Positions 17,857 to 25,797 of a stretch of 64,000 nucleotides of DNA are shown in pieces. Within the stretch, counting starts at the first letter, position 1, and the number at the start of each line of letters is the position of its first letter. The notes under the pieces are model-generated. The model did not search any database and had not been told where the DNA came from. It saw only the letters and a list, made by a program, of their open reading frames with translations. The translations under genes were made by a program, and so were the position numbers. Location: contig JAEZUE010000047.1 of the NCBI GenBank assembly GCA_023443455.1, positions 1-64,000 of the forward strand, written 5' to 3'. Origin of the DNA: Verrucomicrobiota bacterium (lineage in GTDB: Bacteria > Verrucomicrobiota > Verrucomicrobiia > Opitutales > Opitutaceae).

Positions 17857-20800
17857 ATGAGGCTTCCGATCCATCGACTCCCCCTGCTCCGGCGCGCCGT
17901 CGCCGTGTTGGCGATCCTCCGGTGCACGATGATCGGATACGGCCGGATACCCGTTGCGCCCGCCGAGCCCATCGAGGCCGGCATCCCGAACTTCGTCATC
18001 CACGGGCCCGAATCCCTCGGGTTGAGCACCCCTCCCACCGACATCCACCTCCTGCCCGACGGGCGCACGCTGGTCGTCGGCGCCGAACAGGTCGTGCTCG
18101 GCGACGGCGTGCGTTGGGAAGCCTTCCAGCGCGCGGCCGACACCGAACCGCTCGACCTCGGCAAGGTCGCCGTGACCCCCGGCGGCCGCATCTACGCCGC
18201 AGTAACCGGCGGGTTCGCCGAGATCGAGTTCATCGCCGGTTCCCGTTGGCGCTACCGCCGCGTCGCGGACCTGCCCTCCACCGATCCCGCGTTGGCCACG
18301 CGCATCCTCACCCGCGTCTACAACGTGGCCGGCGACTGGTATTGGACCGCCGGCAACGGCGTGATCGCCGTCTGGTCCCCCGGCAAGGAACCGCGAATTT
18401 CCGGATACATCGACGACGTCGAAACCATCTTCGAAGCCGACGGGAAGGCCTATGTCGGCGACCCCTCCGTCGGTCGCACCTTCCGCATCGACGTCGACCG
18501 GCTCGAGCCGCTCGACGCCACGCTCCCCGCCAAGGTCGACCACACCATCATCTGCAGCGCCCCCCTGCCCGACGGCGCGACCCTGGCCGGCACCTACAGC
18601 ATCGGGCTGCGCCGCTTCGACGGCCGCCGCCTACTCCCGGTGGTCGACCGCGGCCCGCTTGCCGGCCTCAACCGGATCGCCGACCTCTGCACCACCGACG
18701 GAGGCCTGTTCTGCGCCGCGCTCGACAACGTCGGCCTCGCCTTCTTCGACGCGAACGGTCGCATTGTGCAGAGCCTCGACCTCACCATCGACCACCGCCT
18801 CGCCCGCACCCGCCGGCTCCTCCGCGGCAAAGGGGGCGTCATCTGGGCGCTCCTCAACGAAGGCGTGGCCCAGGTCGAGTTCCCCTCCCGCCTGTCGCGG
18901 ATCGACCCGTTGATCCCCACCGGCCTGACCTATGCCCAGCTGACCCGCCACCAGGGCACCCTCTGGCTCGTGGCCGGAGGCAAGGCCCAACGCGCCGTCT
19001 ACGACGAAGACGGTCGCCTGCTCCGCTTCCAAGTCGACACGCCGGAACCCTTCGTCAGCGCCCTCGGGTCGATCGGCGGACAACTGATCGGCTCCACCAA
19101 CGACGGCCTGTTCTGGCGCGCCCCGGAAGGCTGGCGCCTGGTCGATCCCCGGCTGAGCAACGCCAACATCGCCGCCGAAGCCCACGGCCACGACCGCTGG
19201 CTTCTCGTCGCGCGGGATCGAGTCGGCTGGATACACATCGCGCCCGACGGCCCGGCCGTCGAAAGCAGCCCCGCGCCCGGTCTGGGCCTCCCCTTCGGCC
19301 GCCTGCTCCACGGGGAAGGCGCCTACTGGGTGGAGTTGGGCAGCAGCCGCTGCGCCCGGATCACGATCGGCCCCGACGGCACTCCCGCCGTGCGGGTCCT
19401 CGACCGCGACGACGGCTTCCCCGACGGCTGGGTCCAGGCCTTCGAAATCGACGGCCGTATCCGCTTCGTCCTCGCCGGCGAGGTCGTCCGGTACGATCCC
19501 GCATCAGGCCGCATCGTCCCCGATCCGAGCTTCCTCGCCGAGCTGCCGCCGATCACCGGACTGCACGGCCGGCCCGCGCGGGATTCGCACGGCCGGATCT
19601 GGGCCTCCACCGACCGCACCGTGCTCACCTTCGCACGCGGCCCCGGCGGAAAATTCGAGACCGGCGAACCCATGCCTCCCGCCCTGCGCCCGATCTCCTT
19701 CTTCATCGAGGACAACGGCGTGGTCTGGATGCACCAACGCCAGCAGCTCTTCCGCTTCGACCCACGCATGCCCGCGGCGGCACCCGAAGCGTTGCAGGCA
19801 CTCATCAGCCATGTCGAGTCCACCGGCAGCGGCCGCCAATGGCTCTCGGTCGGCACCGAAATCCCCCCGCTCCCCTACGCCGACAACTCGCTCTCGTTCC
19901 ATTTCCTCGCGCCCAACCACCTCTTCCGCCACCCCGTCGCCTTCGACGTGATGCTCGAGGGGGCCGACCGCGCGTGGTCCTCCGTCGGTCCCGCCGGAGT
20001 CGCCTCCTTCAGCCGCCTCAAGGAGGGCCGCTACGTCCTCCATGTCCGCCCCCGCTCGGGCGACCGGACCGGCCGCGAGGCCACTCTCGCCTTCACCATC
20101 CTCCCGCCCTGGCACCGCACCCCCGCCGCGTACGCCGGCTACAGCCTCGCCGCCCTGCTGGCGCTTGTGGGCATCGCCTCGCTCTGGAGCCGGATCTGGC
20201 GGCGCGAACAGGAACGCCTCGAACGGCTCGTCGCCGAACGCACCGCCGAACTCCGCCGCAGCGAGGACAACTACCGCCAGCTCAGCGCCCAGCTCGAGCT
20301 CCGCGTGCAGGAGCGCACCGCCGAGCTCACCGCGAGCAACCGCGAGCTCGAGGCCTTTTCGTATTCGATCTCCCACGATCTCCGCGCCCCCTTGCGCAAC
20401 ATCTCCGGCTTCGCCGAACTTCTCCGCAAACGCCCCGAGGTCCGGCTCGATGGCGACGGCCGACGCTTCCTCGACATCATCGTCAACGAAGCGGTCCGGC
20501 TCGGCCAGCTCATCGACTCGCTCCTGGTCTTCTCGCGCCTCGCGCGCACCGAGCTGCAGCTCTGCCCCTGCGCCATGGACACCTTCGCCGCCGCCGTGCG
20601 CGAGGAGCTCGCCCCGCAGTACGCCGACCGCAACGTCCAGTGGCGCGTCGCGCGCCTGCCCGCGGTCCAGGGCGACCCCACATTGCTGCGACAAGTCTTC
20701 GCCAACCTGATCGGCAACGCGCTCAAGTTCACGCGCGGCCGCGACCCCGCGGTCATCGAAATCGGCATCACCGCCCTCAGCCGCCCCGGCGAGGTCACGT

Positions 20801-21066
20801 ATTACGTCCGCGACAACGGCGTCGGCTTCGATCCAAAGTACTCCGACAAGCTCTTCGGCGTCTTCCAGCGGCTCCATCATGTGCGGGACTTCGAGGGCTG
20901 CGGCATCGGGCTGGCCAACGTGCGCCGCATCGTCAACCGGCACGGCGGCCGGGTCTGGGCCGAGAGCGAGCCCGGCAAAGGCACCACGCTCTTCTTCTCT
21001 CTCCCCGAACGCCCGGCATCTCCACCGACCACGACGCCCCGCGCGACGCAGACACCCGGGAGCTAG
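17857..21066 (+). CDS. Orphan sensor histidine kinase with extracytoplasmic propeller-like domain
   Basis: A 1069-residue membrane kinase. After a signal anchor, about 650 residues form repeats typical of two-component-regulator propellers (TDIHLLPDGRTLVVG, GGRIYAAVTGGFAEIEF). A Y_Y_Y-type domain precedes the helix at about residues 755-780. A coiled coil with two ERTAEL repeats follows. The HisKA domain has its His in SYSISHDLRAPLRNISGF, and the ATPase domain has NALKFTRG and DNGVGFD. It resembles phytochrome-type and BaeS-like kinases at the C-terminus. No response regulator is adjacent, so the partner is unknown. The ATG at 17857 is chosen because it starts a basic-hydrophobic signal sequence; the frame is open 57 codons further upstream. 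Confidence 0.9.
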   Translation: MRLPIHRLPLLRRAVAVLAILRCTMIGYGRIPVAPAEPIEAGIPNFVIHGPESLGLSTPPTDIHLLPDGRTLVVGAEQVVLGDGVRWEAFQRAADTEPLDLGKVAVTPGGRIYAAVTGGFAEIEFIAGSRWRYRRVADLPSTDPALATRILTRVYNVAGDWYWTAGNGVIAVWSPGKEPRISGYIDDVETIFEADGKAYVGDPSVGRTFRIDVDRLEPLDATLPAKVDHTIICSAPLPDGATLAGTYSIGLRRFDGRRLLPVVDRGPLAGLNRIADLCTTDGGLFCAALDNVGLAFFDANGRIVQSLDLTIDHRLARTRRLLRGKGGVIWALLNEGVAQVEFPSRLSRIDPLIPTGLTYAQLTRHQGTLWLVAGGKAQRAVYDEDGRLLRFQVDTPEPFVSALGSIGGQLIGSTNDGLFWRAPEGWRLVDPRLSNANIAAEAHGHDRWLLVARDRVGWIHIAPDGPAVESSPAPGLGLPFGRLLHGEGAYWVELGSSRCARITIGPDGTPAVRVLDRDDGFPDGWVQAFEIDGRIRFVLAGEVVRYDPASGRIVPDPSFLAELPPITGLHGRPARDSHGRIWASTDRTVLTFARGPGGKFETGEPMPPALRPISFFIEDNGVVWMHQRQQLFRFDPRMPAAAPEALQALISHVESTGSGRQWLSVGTEIPPLPYADNSLSFHFLAPNHLFRHPVAFDVMLEGADRAWSSVGPAGVASFSRLKEGRYVLHVRPRSGDRTGREATLAFTILPPWHRTPAAYAGYSLAALLALVGIASLWSRIWRREQERLERLVAERTAELRRSEDNYRQLSAQLELRVQERTAELTASNRELEAFSYSISHDLRAPLRNISGFAELLRKRPEVRLDGDGRRFLDIIVNEAVRLGQLIDSLLVFSRLARTELQLCPCAMDTFAAAVREELAPQYADRNVQWRVARLPAVQGDPTLLRQVFANLIGNALKFTRGRDPAVIEIGITALSRPGEVTYYVRDNGVGFDPKYSDKLFGVFQRLHHVRDFEGCGIGLANVRRIVNRHGGRVWAESEPGKGTTLFFSLPERPASPPTTTPRATQTPGS

Positions 21067-22029
21067 GCTGCGTGCATTCTTCGGCGCCGAGACCAGCGAG
21101 CGCGTCCTCCGCCGAAGACGCGGCCGGGCCGTCGCTTGCCGACGCGCCGTCCGGAGTCGAATCGACACGAAACAAGAGTTGGCAGAGCGCGGCTCCAGAA
21201 CCGCCGAGCCCTGGCGCGCAAACCCGCCGATTTCACTGCTCGAACCAAGAAGGATGCCGAGCGACGCAGCGGAACGCGTCGGAGTTTCATCCTTCGGCTC
21301 CCCATCGACGGCATGGGCGACCGCTGTTGCCGCCCGAAACCTCCACACGGGACACTTGACCCGCCGACGAGAAAAGTGCACGCGCAGCCGCCCCATTCCC
21401 CGGGTTCTTCACAATCCCGGAGCCATCGTCCCGTAACGTACGAATCGAACGAAATTTCGGGCTCTCTTCCTCTACGACAGCCCCCGAGAAAAGGACGAAC
21501 CGGGTCCCGAATCCAATGGCCCGCCCCCTTTTCTTTTCGAGAGTACGCCACAAATAGAACCACGTTAGTTCCTAATCTCCAGTGCGTTGCACCACAAGAA
21601 TTCGGTCGGGCGCTACACCGTAATCGGCCGCACAGCTTCGACAGCCCCTCGGCGGAGTGAAGTGGCCATCGACCGCCGTCCCCCGTTCCGCCATTCGGCG
21701 GCGAGAAACCCCGATGTAACATTGTCGAACCCAAAAAGCGGGAGCGGCTCACAAGTTATTCACATCTCGCACGACGGGCGTGAACAACCGCCCAAGTACC
21801 ACAAAACCATACGGCTGCAGAGGCCGCCCCGCCCCGCCGCGCTAGGGACTATCGGCCTTATCACGCCCCACCCCACCCAACACAGGCGACGATCTCGCTG
21901 CGACCCTTTAGATTCTCCGTCGAAAGCGCATGGGGAATCCGCTTGCGACACCCCGTCGATTCTTCGCCCGCCGCAAGAAAAGATTCGCCCCAAATGGAGC
22001 GCCGACGAACCGCGCCCTTGGCTACACCA
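21067..22029. other. Gene-free stretch of about 960 bases
   Basis: No convincing gene was found on either strand: open frames here have mixed composition and no recognisable motif. It holds an imperfect 45-base hairpin at 21250-21294 (outer arms AAGGATG/CATCCTT, inner CCGA/TCGG) and a single DnaA-box-like TTATTCACA at 21756-21764. It may be a decayed gene remnant. Confidence 0.5.
21250..21294. repeat. Imperfect inverted repeat in the gene-free stretch
   Basis: AAGGATG and CATCCTT enclose CCGA and TCGG arms around a GC-rich centre. It could fold as a cruciform or RNA hairpin. Confidence 0.4.
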
Positions 22030-22932
22030 TCACGTACAAGCTCCGCTCGATCCCGCTGGCCAGACCGTCGCCACGTAGCGCTCCGCCTCCTCGAGCAGTT
22101 CGCGCAGCAGGGAGCCCGGTTCACCCACCCACAGTGCCGCCATCTCCAGCGGCTCGAAGCCGTCCAACGGCAACACCCGCACCTGCGGGTTCCGTGCCGC
22201 CTCCGGCAGGTTCACATTGAGCCCCACGCCGGCCCCGCAAGCGACATAGGCGGTGATCGCCTCGAGCGAACTCGCCTCGATCGCCGTCGGCCAGACGACG
22301 CCACGGCTCTGCAGTCCCTTGCGAAAACGCCGCACCGCGCTCTCGGTCTCCGGCAGCGCGATGAGCGGCTCCTCGATCCGCCGCTCCCCCCAGAACTCCG
22401 AGGCATTCCGCCAACGCGAACGTTTCGGCACCTGCAACACCAGCGGCAAGCGCAGCAACGGCCGCACCCGAAAGCGCCGCGGCGGTTTCCGATCCAGCGG
22501 CGTGATCGCCAGATCGATCCTCCGCTCGGCCAGCAATCCCTCCAGCTCCGCCTGGAAGCCCGAGCGCAGGCTCAAGCGCAGATTCGGCTCCCGTTTGCGC
22601 AACCGCTCGAGCACCGCCGGCAGGTGGAACCGCAGCGCCAGTTCCGCCGCCCCGATCCGCAAAGTCGGTACAGACGATTCCCGCAACCGCGCCTCCATCG
22701 AAGCCAACCCGCTGAAGAACGGCTCGACGAACCCGAGCAGTTCCACCCCCGCCGGAGTCAGCCGGAACGGCGACCGCTCGAACAGCCGCACCCCAAGGTC
22801 GCGTTCGAGCTGCCCAATTTGCCCGCTCACCGCAGGCTGTTGGATCCCGTAGGGAATCCGTTTCACCGCCCGGCTGATGCCGCCCGCCCGCGCCACGTGG
22901 TAGAACAACTCGAGGTGATGGATGTTGAGCAC
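22030..22932 (-). CDS. LysR-type transcriptional regulator
   Basis: A 300-residue DNA-binding regulator. The winged helix-turn-helix is at residues 3-60 (NIHHLELFYHVARAGGISRA, then QQPAVSGQIGQLERDLGVRLFER). The ligand-binding domain follows (TLRIGAA, RIDLAITPLD, GAGVGLNVNLPEA). LysR proteins usually sense a small molecule and control a divergent gene. The start is uncertain: GTG at 22932 places the helix-turn-helix normally, while ATG at 22980 has GGGAGG upstream and would add 16 Gly-rich residues. The nearest divergent gene is the ceramidase-like one at 23258, with a 38-bp palindrome between them. Confidence 0.88.
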   Translation of the reverse strand: MLNIHHLELFYHVARAGGISRAVKRIPYGIQQPAVSGQIGQLERDLGVRLFERSPFRLTPAGVELLGFVEPFFSGLASMEARLRESSVPTLRIGAAELALRFHLPAVLERLRKREPNLRLSLRSGFQAELEGLLAERRIDLAITPLDRKPPRRFRVRPLLRLPLVLQVPKRSRWRNASEFWGERRIEEPLIALPETESAVRRFRKGLQSRGVVWPTAIEASSLEAITAYVACGAGVGLNVNLPEAARNPQVRVLPLDGFEPLEMAALWVGEPGSLLRELLEEAERYVATVWPAGSSGACT

Positions 22933-23120
22933 CCCGCCACCGTGCACACCCGCCCGCGCCCCGGCAATCTCTCCGCCCATCGGCCCGCCCTCCCGTCCCA
23001 CGCATTTCTCACTCCGCCAAAACGTCGACCCACGCGCCCCGCCTCGACTGCGCCGACTTTCGACTCGGCCACCACCACGAGCCCAAAAAAATGAGAACCG
23101 GTCCCCGCCCGAGCCTCTTC

Positions 23121-23158
23121 GGGAAAAATAGCGTGACGGTCGTCACGCTATTTTTCCC
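23121..23158. repeat. 38-bp palindrome, family member 1
   Basis: 18 of 19 base pairs match. The left arm is GGGAAAAATAGCGTGA and the centre CGGTCG. It lies between the LysR gene and the ceramidase-like gene. In RNA it would be a strong hairpin; it also has T-rich and A-rich flanks inside the arms, so bidirectional terminator function is possible. Confidence 0.9.
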
Positions 23159-23257
23159 GGGCAAGTCCATCGACCCAGTCGATGCCGCGCATCGGGTTTA
23201 TCGAATAACGCTCGGGCCGCCTTCGCCGGTACACTGCGGGCTCACCTTCTCGTACCA

Positions 23258-24061
23258 ATGAACAACCCGACCGCTCCGACCACCCTCCGCTCGCCTGAGA
23301 CCCCGATTTCCCGCCCCCGGCTCCTGATCGCCGCCGTCCTCGTCGCCCTTCCGCTCGCCGTGATCCACCTGCTCCCGCCGCTCGCCCAGGACCAGGCCTA
23401 CCATGCCTTCGCCGACCGACGCTCGTGGGCCACGATTCCCAATACACTCGACGTGCTCACCAACCTGCCGCTGCTGCTCGCCGGGCTCTTCGGCCTGCGC
23501 GAGGCGCTCCGGCAGCCCGGCACGTCGGCCCGCGCGCCGTGGCTCGCCTTCTTCGGCGCGCTCACCCTCGTCGGCTTCGGCTCCACCTGGTACCACCTCG
23601 CCCCCTCCGACACGTCGATTCTCTGGGATCGCCTCCCGCTCTCGGCCATGTTCACCGCGCTGTTCGCCGCGGTCGTCGGCGACACCGTCTCGCCCCGACT
23701 CGGGCGGCGGCTGCTGTTTCCCGCCCTCGCCTTCGGTCTCTTCGGCGTCTTCCGGTGGCACCTTCACGACGACCTCCGCCCGTACTTCGCCGCCCAGTCG
23801 CTGGCGCTCATCGGCGTGCCAGTGTTGCTCGCCCTCTTCCCGCGCCGCGGTGTCGGCCACAGTTTGTTGGTCGCCGGCCTTGGTTGTTACGCGCTCGCGT
23901 TCGCCGCCGAGCGCTCCGACGGGTTCATCTTCGCACTCACCGGCCACGCCTTCAGCGGCCATTCGCTCAAGCACTGCCTCGCCGCCCTCGCCTGCACCTG
24001 CGTCGCCCTGATGCTGCGATTCCGCACCAAGGCCGCGAGCGGCACCAACCACCTTCGCTGA
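23258..24061 (+). CDS. Ceramidase-like CREST membrane hydrolase
   Basis: A 267-residue protein with about seven transmembrane helices. The CREST-superfamily residues are visible: Ser and His in STWYHLAP (about residues 109-116), Asp in WDRLPLS, and the HxxxH pair in HSLKH near the C-terminus; these bind zinc in alkaline ceramidases. The family hydrolyses ceramide or similar amide-linked lipids, but bacterial members are mostly uncharacterised and the substrate here is unknown. It starts the run ceramidase - small membrane protein - MFS - Aas-like, which suggests membrane-lipid turnover. Confidence 0.82.
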   Translation: MNNPTAPTTLRSPETPISRPRLLIAAVLVALPLAVIHLLPPLAQDQAYHAFADRRSWATIPNTLDVLTNLPLLLAGLFGLREALRQPGTSARAPWLAFFGALTLVGFGSTWYHLAPSDTSILWDRLPLSAMFTALFAAVVGDTVSPRLGRRLLFPALAFGLFGVFRWHLHDDLRPYFAAQSLALIGVPVLLALFPRRGVGHSLLVAGLGCYALAFAAERSDGFIFALTGHAFSGHSLKHCLAALACTCVALMLRFRTKAASGTNHLR

Positions 24062-24063
24062 CC

Positions 24064-24261
24064 ATGTTTCTCGCCAACGTCAGTTTCGGTATCCTCGCGC
24101 TCACGCCCTACGGATGGGCGTTCATGCTCGCGATCATCGTGCTCGAGAGCCTGGTGCTCTCCCGACTGGTGGCCCGCTGTTGGTGGAACAGCGGCACCGC
24201 CCGGGCCGCCATCCTCGCCAACACCATGAGCGGGCTCGTGGGCTTCGGCTCGCGGTTTTGA
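24064..24261 (+). CDS. Small membrane protein, possibly truncated
   Basis: A 65-residue protein starting 2 bases after the ceramidase stop. It has one clear helix (LTPYGWAFMLAIIVLESLVL) and ends TMSGLVGFGSRF. The stop comes immediately after a segment that looks like the start of a second helix, so it may be the N-terminal remnant of a larger membrane protein. I do not recognise the family. The tight spacing suggests co-translation with the ceramidase-like gene. Confidence 0.6.
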   Translation: MFLANVSFGILALTPYGWAFMLAIIVLESLVLSRLVARCWWNSGTARAAILANTMSGLVGFGSRF

Positions 24262-24325
24262 CCCCGCCGCACACACGGTCAGGCTCGCTCCAGACCACCG
24301 TCCCCTCACACTCCACCGCCACCGC

Positions 24326-25681
24326 ATGTTCTCCCGCCTCTACCCGCTGCGCGGCCTGCCCCGGCAGGGCCAGCTCTGGTCCTGGATCTCCTTCGACGTC
24401 GCGAACCAGTCGTTCACGCTCGTCATCAACACCCTGCTCTTCTCGATCTTCTTCCAACAGGTCGTCGTGCAGGACCCCGCGCGGGACGACCTGTTCTGGT
24501 CGCTCACCTACGCAACGAGCATGCTGCTCGTCGTGATCGCGTCGCCGATCGCTGGAGCCATCGCCGACGAACGCGCCTGGAAGAAGGCCTCGCTGCTCGT
24601 CACCGGTTTTCTCTGCGCCGCGTTCACCTGCGGACTCGCGCTGATCGAGCCCGGCCAACTCTGGCTCGCGGTGGCGCTCTACATCCCGGCCAACTTTCTG
24701 TTCTCCATCGGCGAAAATTTCCTCTCCTCCTTCCTCCCGGAGCTCTCCCCGCGCGAGGCCTTCGGCCGCGTCTCGGGGTTTTCCTGGGCCTGCTCCTACA
24801 GCGCCGCGCTCCTGCTGCTCGTGCTCACCGCCGCCGGCATGCTCGCCTTCGGCTGGAAAAGCCCCGACTCGTGGCGCCCGCTCTTCGTCTTCGCCGGCCT
24901 CTGGTTCTTCGCCTTCGCCGTGCCCACCCTGCTCTTCCTGCAGGAGAAACCCGCGCCGGCCAACCGCGCGCCCGGCCCGCTCTTCGCCGCCGCCTTCCGC
25001 CGCCTCGCCGATTCCCTCGGCCACATCCGCCGCTTCCGCGACGTTGCGATGCTCTTCGCCGCCTCCCTCTTCTACGGCACCGGCATGTCGGTGATCATCA
25101 TGTTCGCCTCGATCCTCGCCAGGGAGTTCGGCTTCGACGACATCCAGCTGGTCGTCTTTGTCGCCGTCATCACCGTGTCCGGAATTTTGGGCACACTGGT
25201 GCCGACGTTCTTCCAGGACCGGCTCGGCCACAAACGGATGACGCTGCTCCTGCTCGGTCTCTGGATCGCGACCACCGCAGGCTTCGCCCTCTTCGCCTGG
25301 TTGCGTACCCGCGCCGCCGAGCCCGCCGCCTTTCCCACCTGGCCGCTCTGGCTGGTCGGCAACCTCATCGGCTTCGGCCTCGGTTCCCTCGGCTCGGCCA
25401 ACCGCGCCTTTGTCGGCTTCCTCACCCCCTCGACCCGCAGCGCCGAATTCTTCGGCCTGTGGGGCCTGGTCTTCAAACTCGCCGCCGTCTTCACCATCCC
25501 CTTCGGCTTCGCCAAGGATGCCTGGGGCACGCCCGCCGCCCTGCTCGTGCTGCTCGGTTTCCTCGTCGCCGGCGGCGGGTTCACGCTCTTCGTCGACGAG
25601 CAACGCGGCCTCGCCGCCGCACGCGCCGAAGACGCGCGCCTCGGCGCCGGCGACGGCTCCGATGGGGCCAACACGTTGTAG
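24326..25681 (+). CDS. MFS transporter, UMF1/Atg22-like
   Basis: A 451-residue inner-membrane carrier with about 12 helices. The N-terminus (WSWISFDVANQSFTLVINTL) resembles UMF1/Atg22-type MFS proteins. SPIAGAIADERAWKK carries the loop 2-3 motif. Near the C-terminus GSANRAFVGFLTPSTRSAEFFGL also fits that group. It lies 116 bases upstream of an Aas-like gene, an order that recalls lplT-aas in enterobacteria, where the carrier flips lysophospholipids. The substrate here is inference only. Confidence 0.83.
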   Translation: MFSRLYPLRGLPRQGQLWSWISFDVANQSFTLVINTLLFSIFFQQVVVQDPARDDLFWSLTYATSMLLVVIASPIAGAIADERAWKKASLLVTGFLCAAFTCGLALIEPGQLWLAVALYIPANFLFSIGENFLSSFLPELSPREAFGRVSGFSWACSYSAALLLLVLTAAGMLAFGWKSPDSWRPLFVFAGLWFFAFAVPTLLFLQEKPAPANRAPGPLFAAAFRRLADSLGHIRRFRDVAMLFAASLFYGTGMSVIIMFASILAREFGFDDIQLVVFVAVITVSGILGTLVPTFFQDRLGHKRMTLLLLGLWIATTAGFALFAWLRTRAAEPAAFPTWPLWLVGNLIGFGLGSLGSANRAFVGFLTPSTRSAEFFGLWGLVFKLAAVFTIPFGFAKDAWGTPAALLVLLGFLVAGGGFTLFVDEQRGLAAARAEDARLGAGDGSDGANTL

Positions 25682-25797
25682 AGGTCGGTTAGCACCCCGC
25701 CCAGCGAACTCCGCGCGATTCCCGCCCCGCTCCGTATCCCGTTCCTGTTTTCCTGTTTTCCACATTCCCTTCCGCACTCCGAAATCTGCACTCCGCG

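Noticed and set aside
21756..21764. DnaA-box-like TTATTCACA, possible origin of replication
   Set aside because: Only one box is present, and there is no dnaA, dnaN or AT-rich unwinding element nearby.
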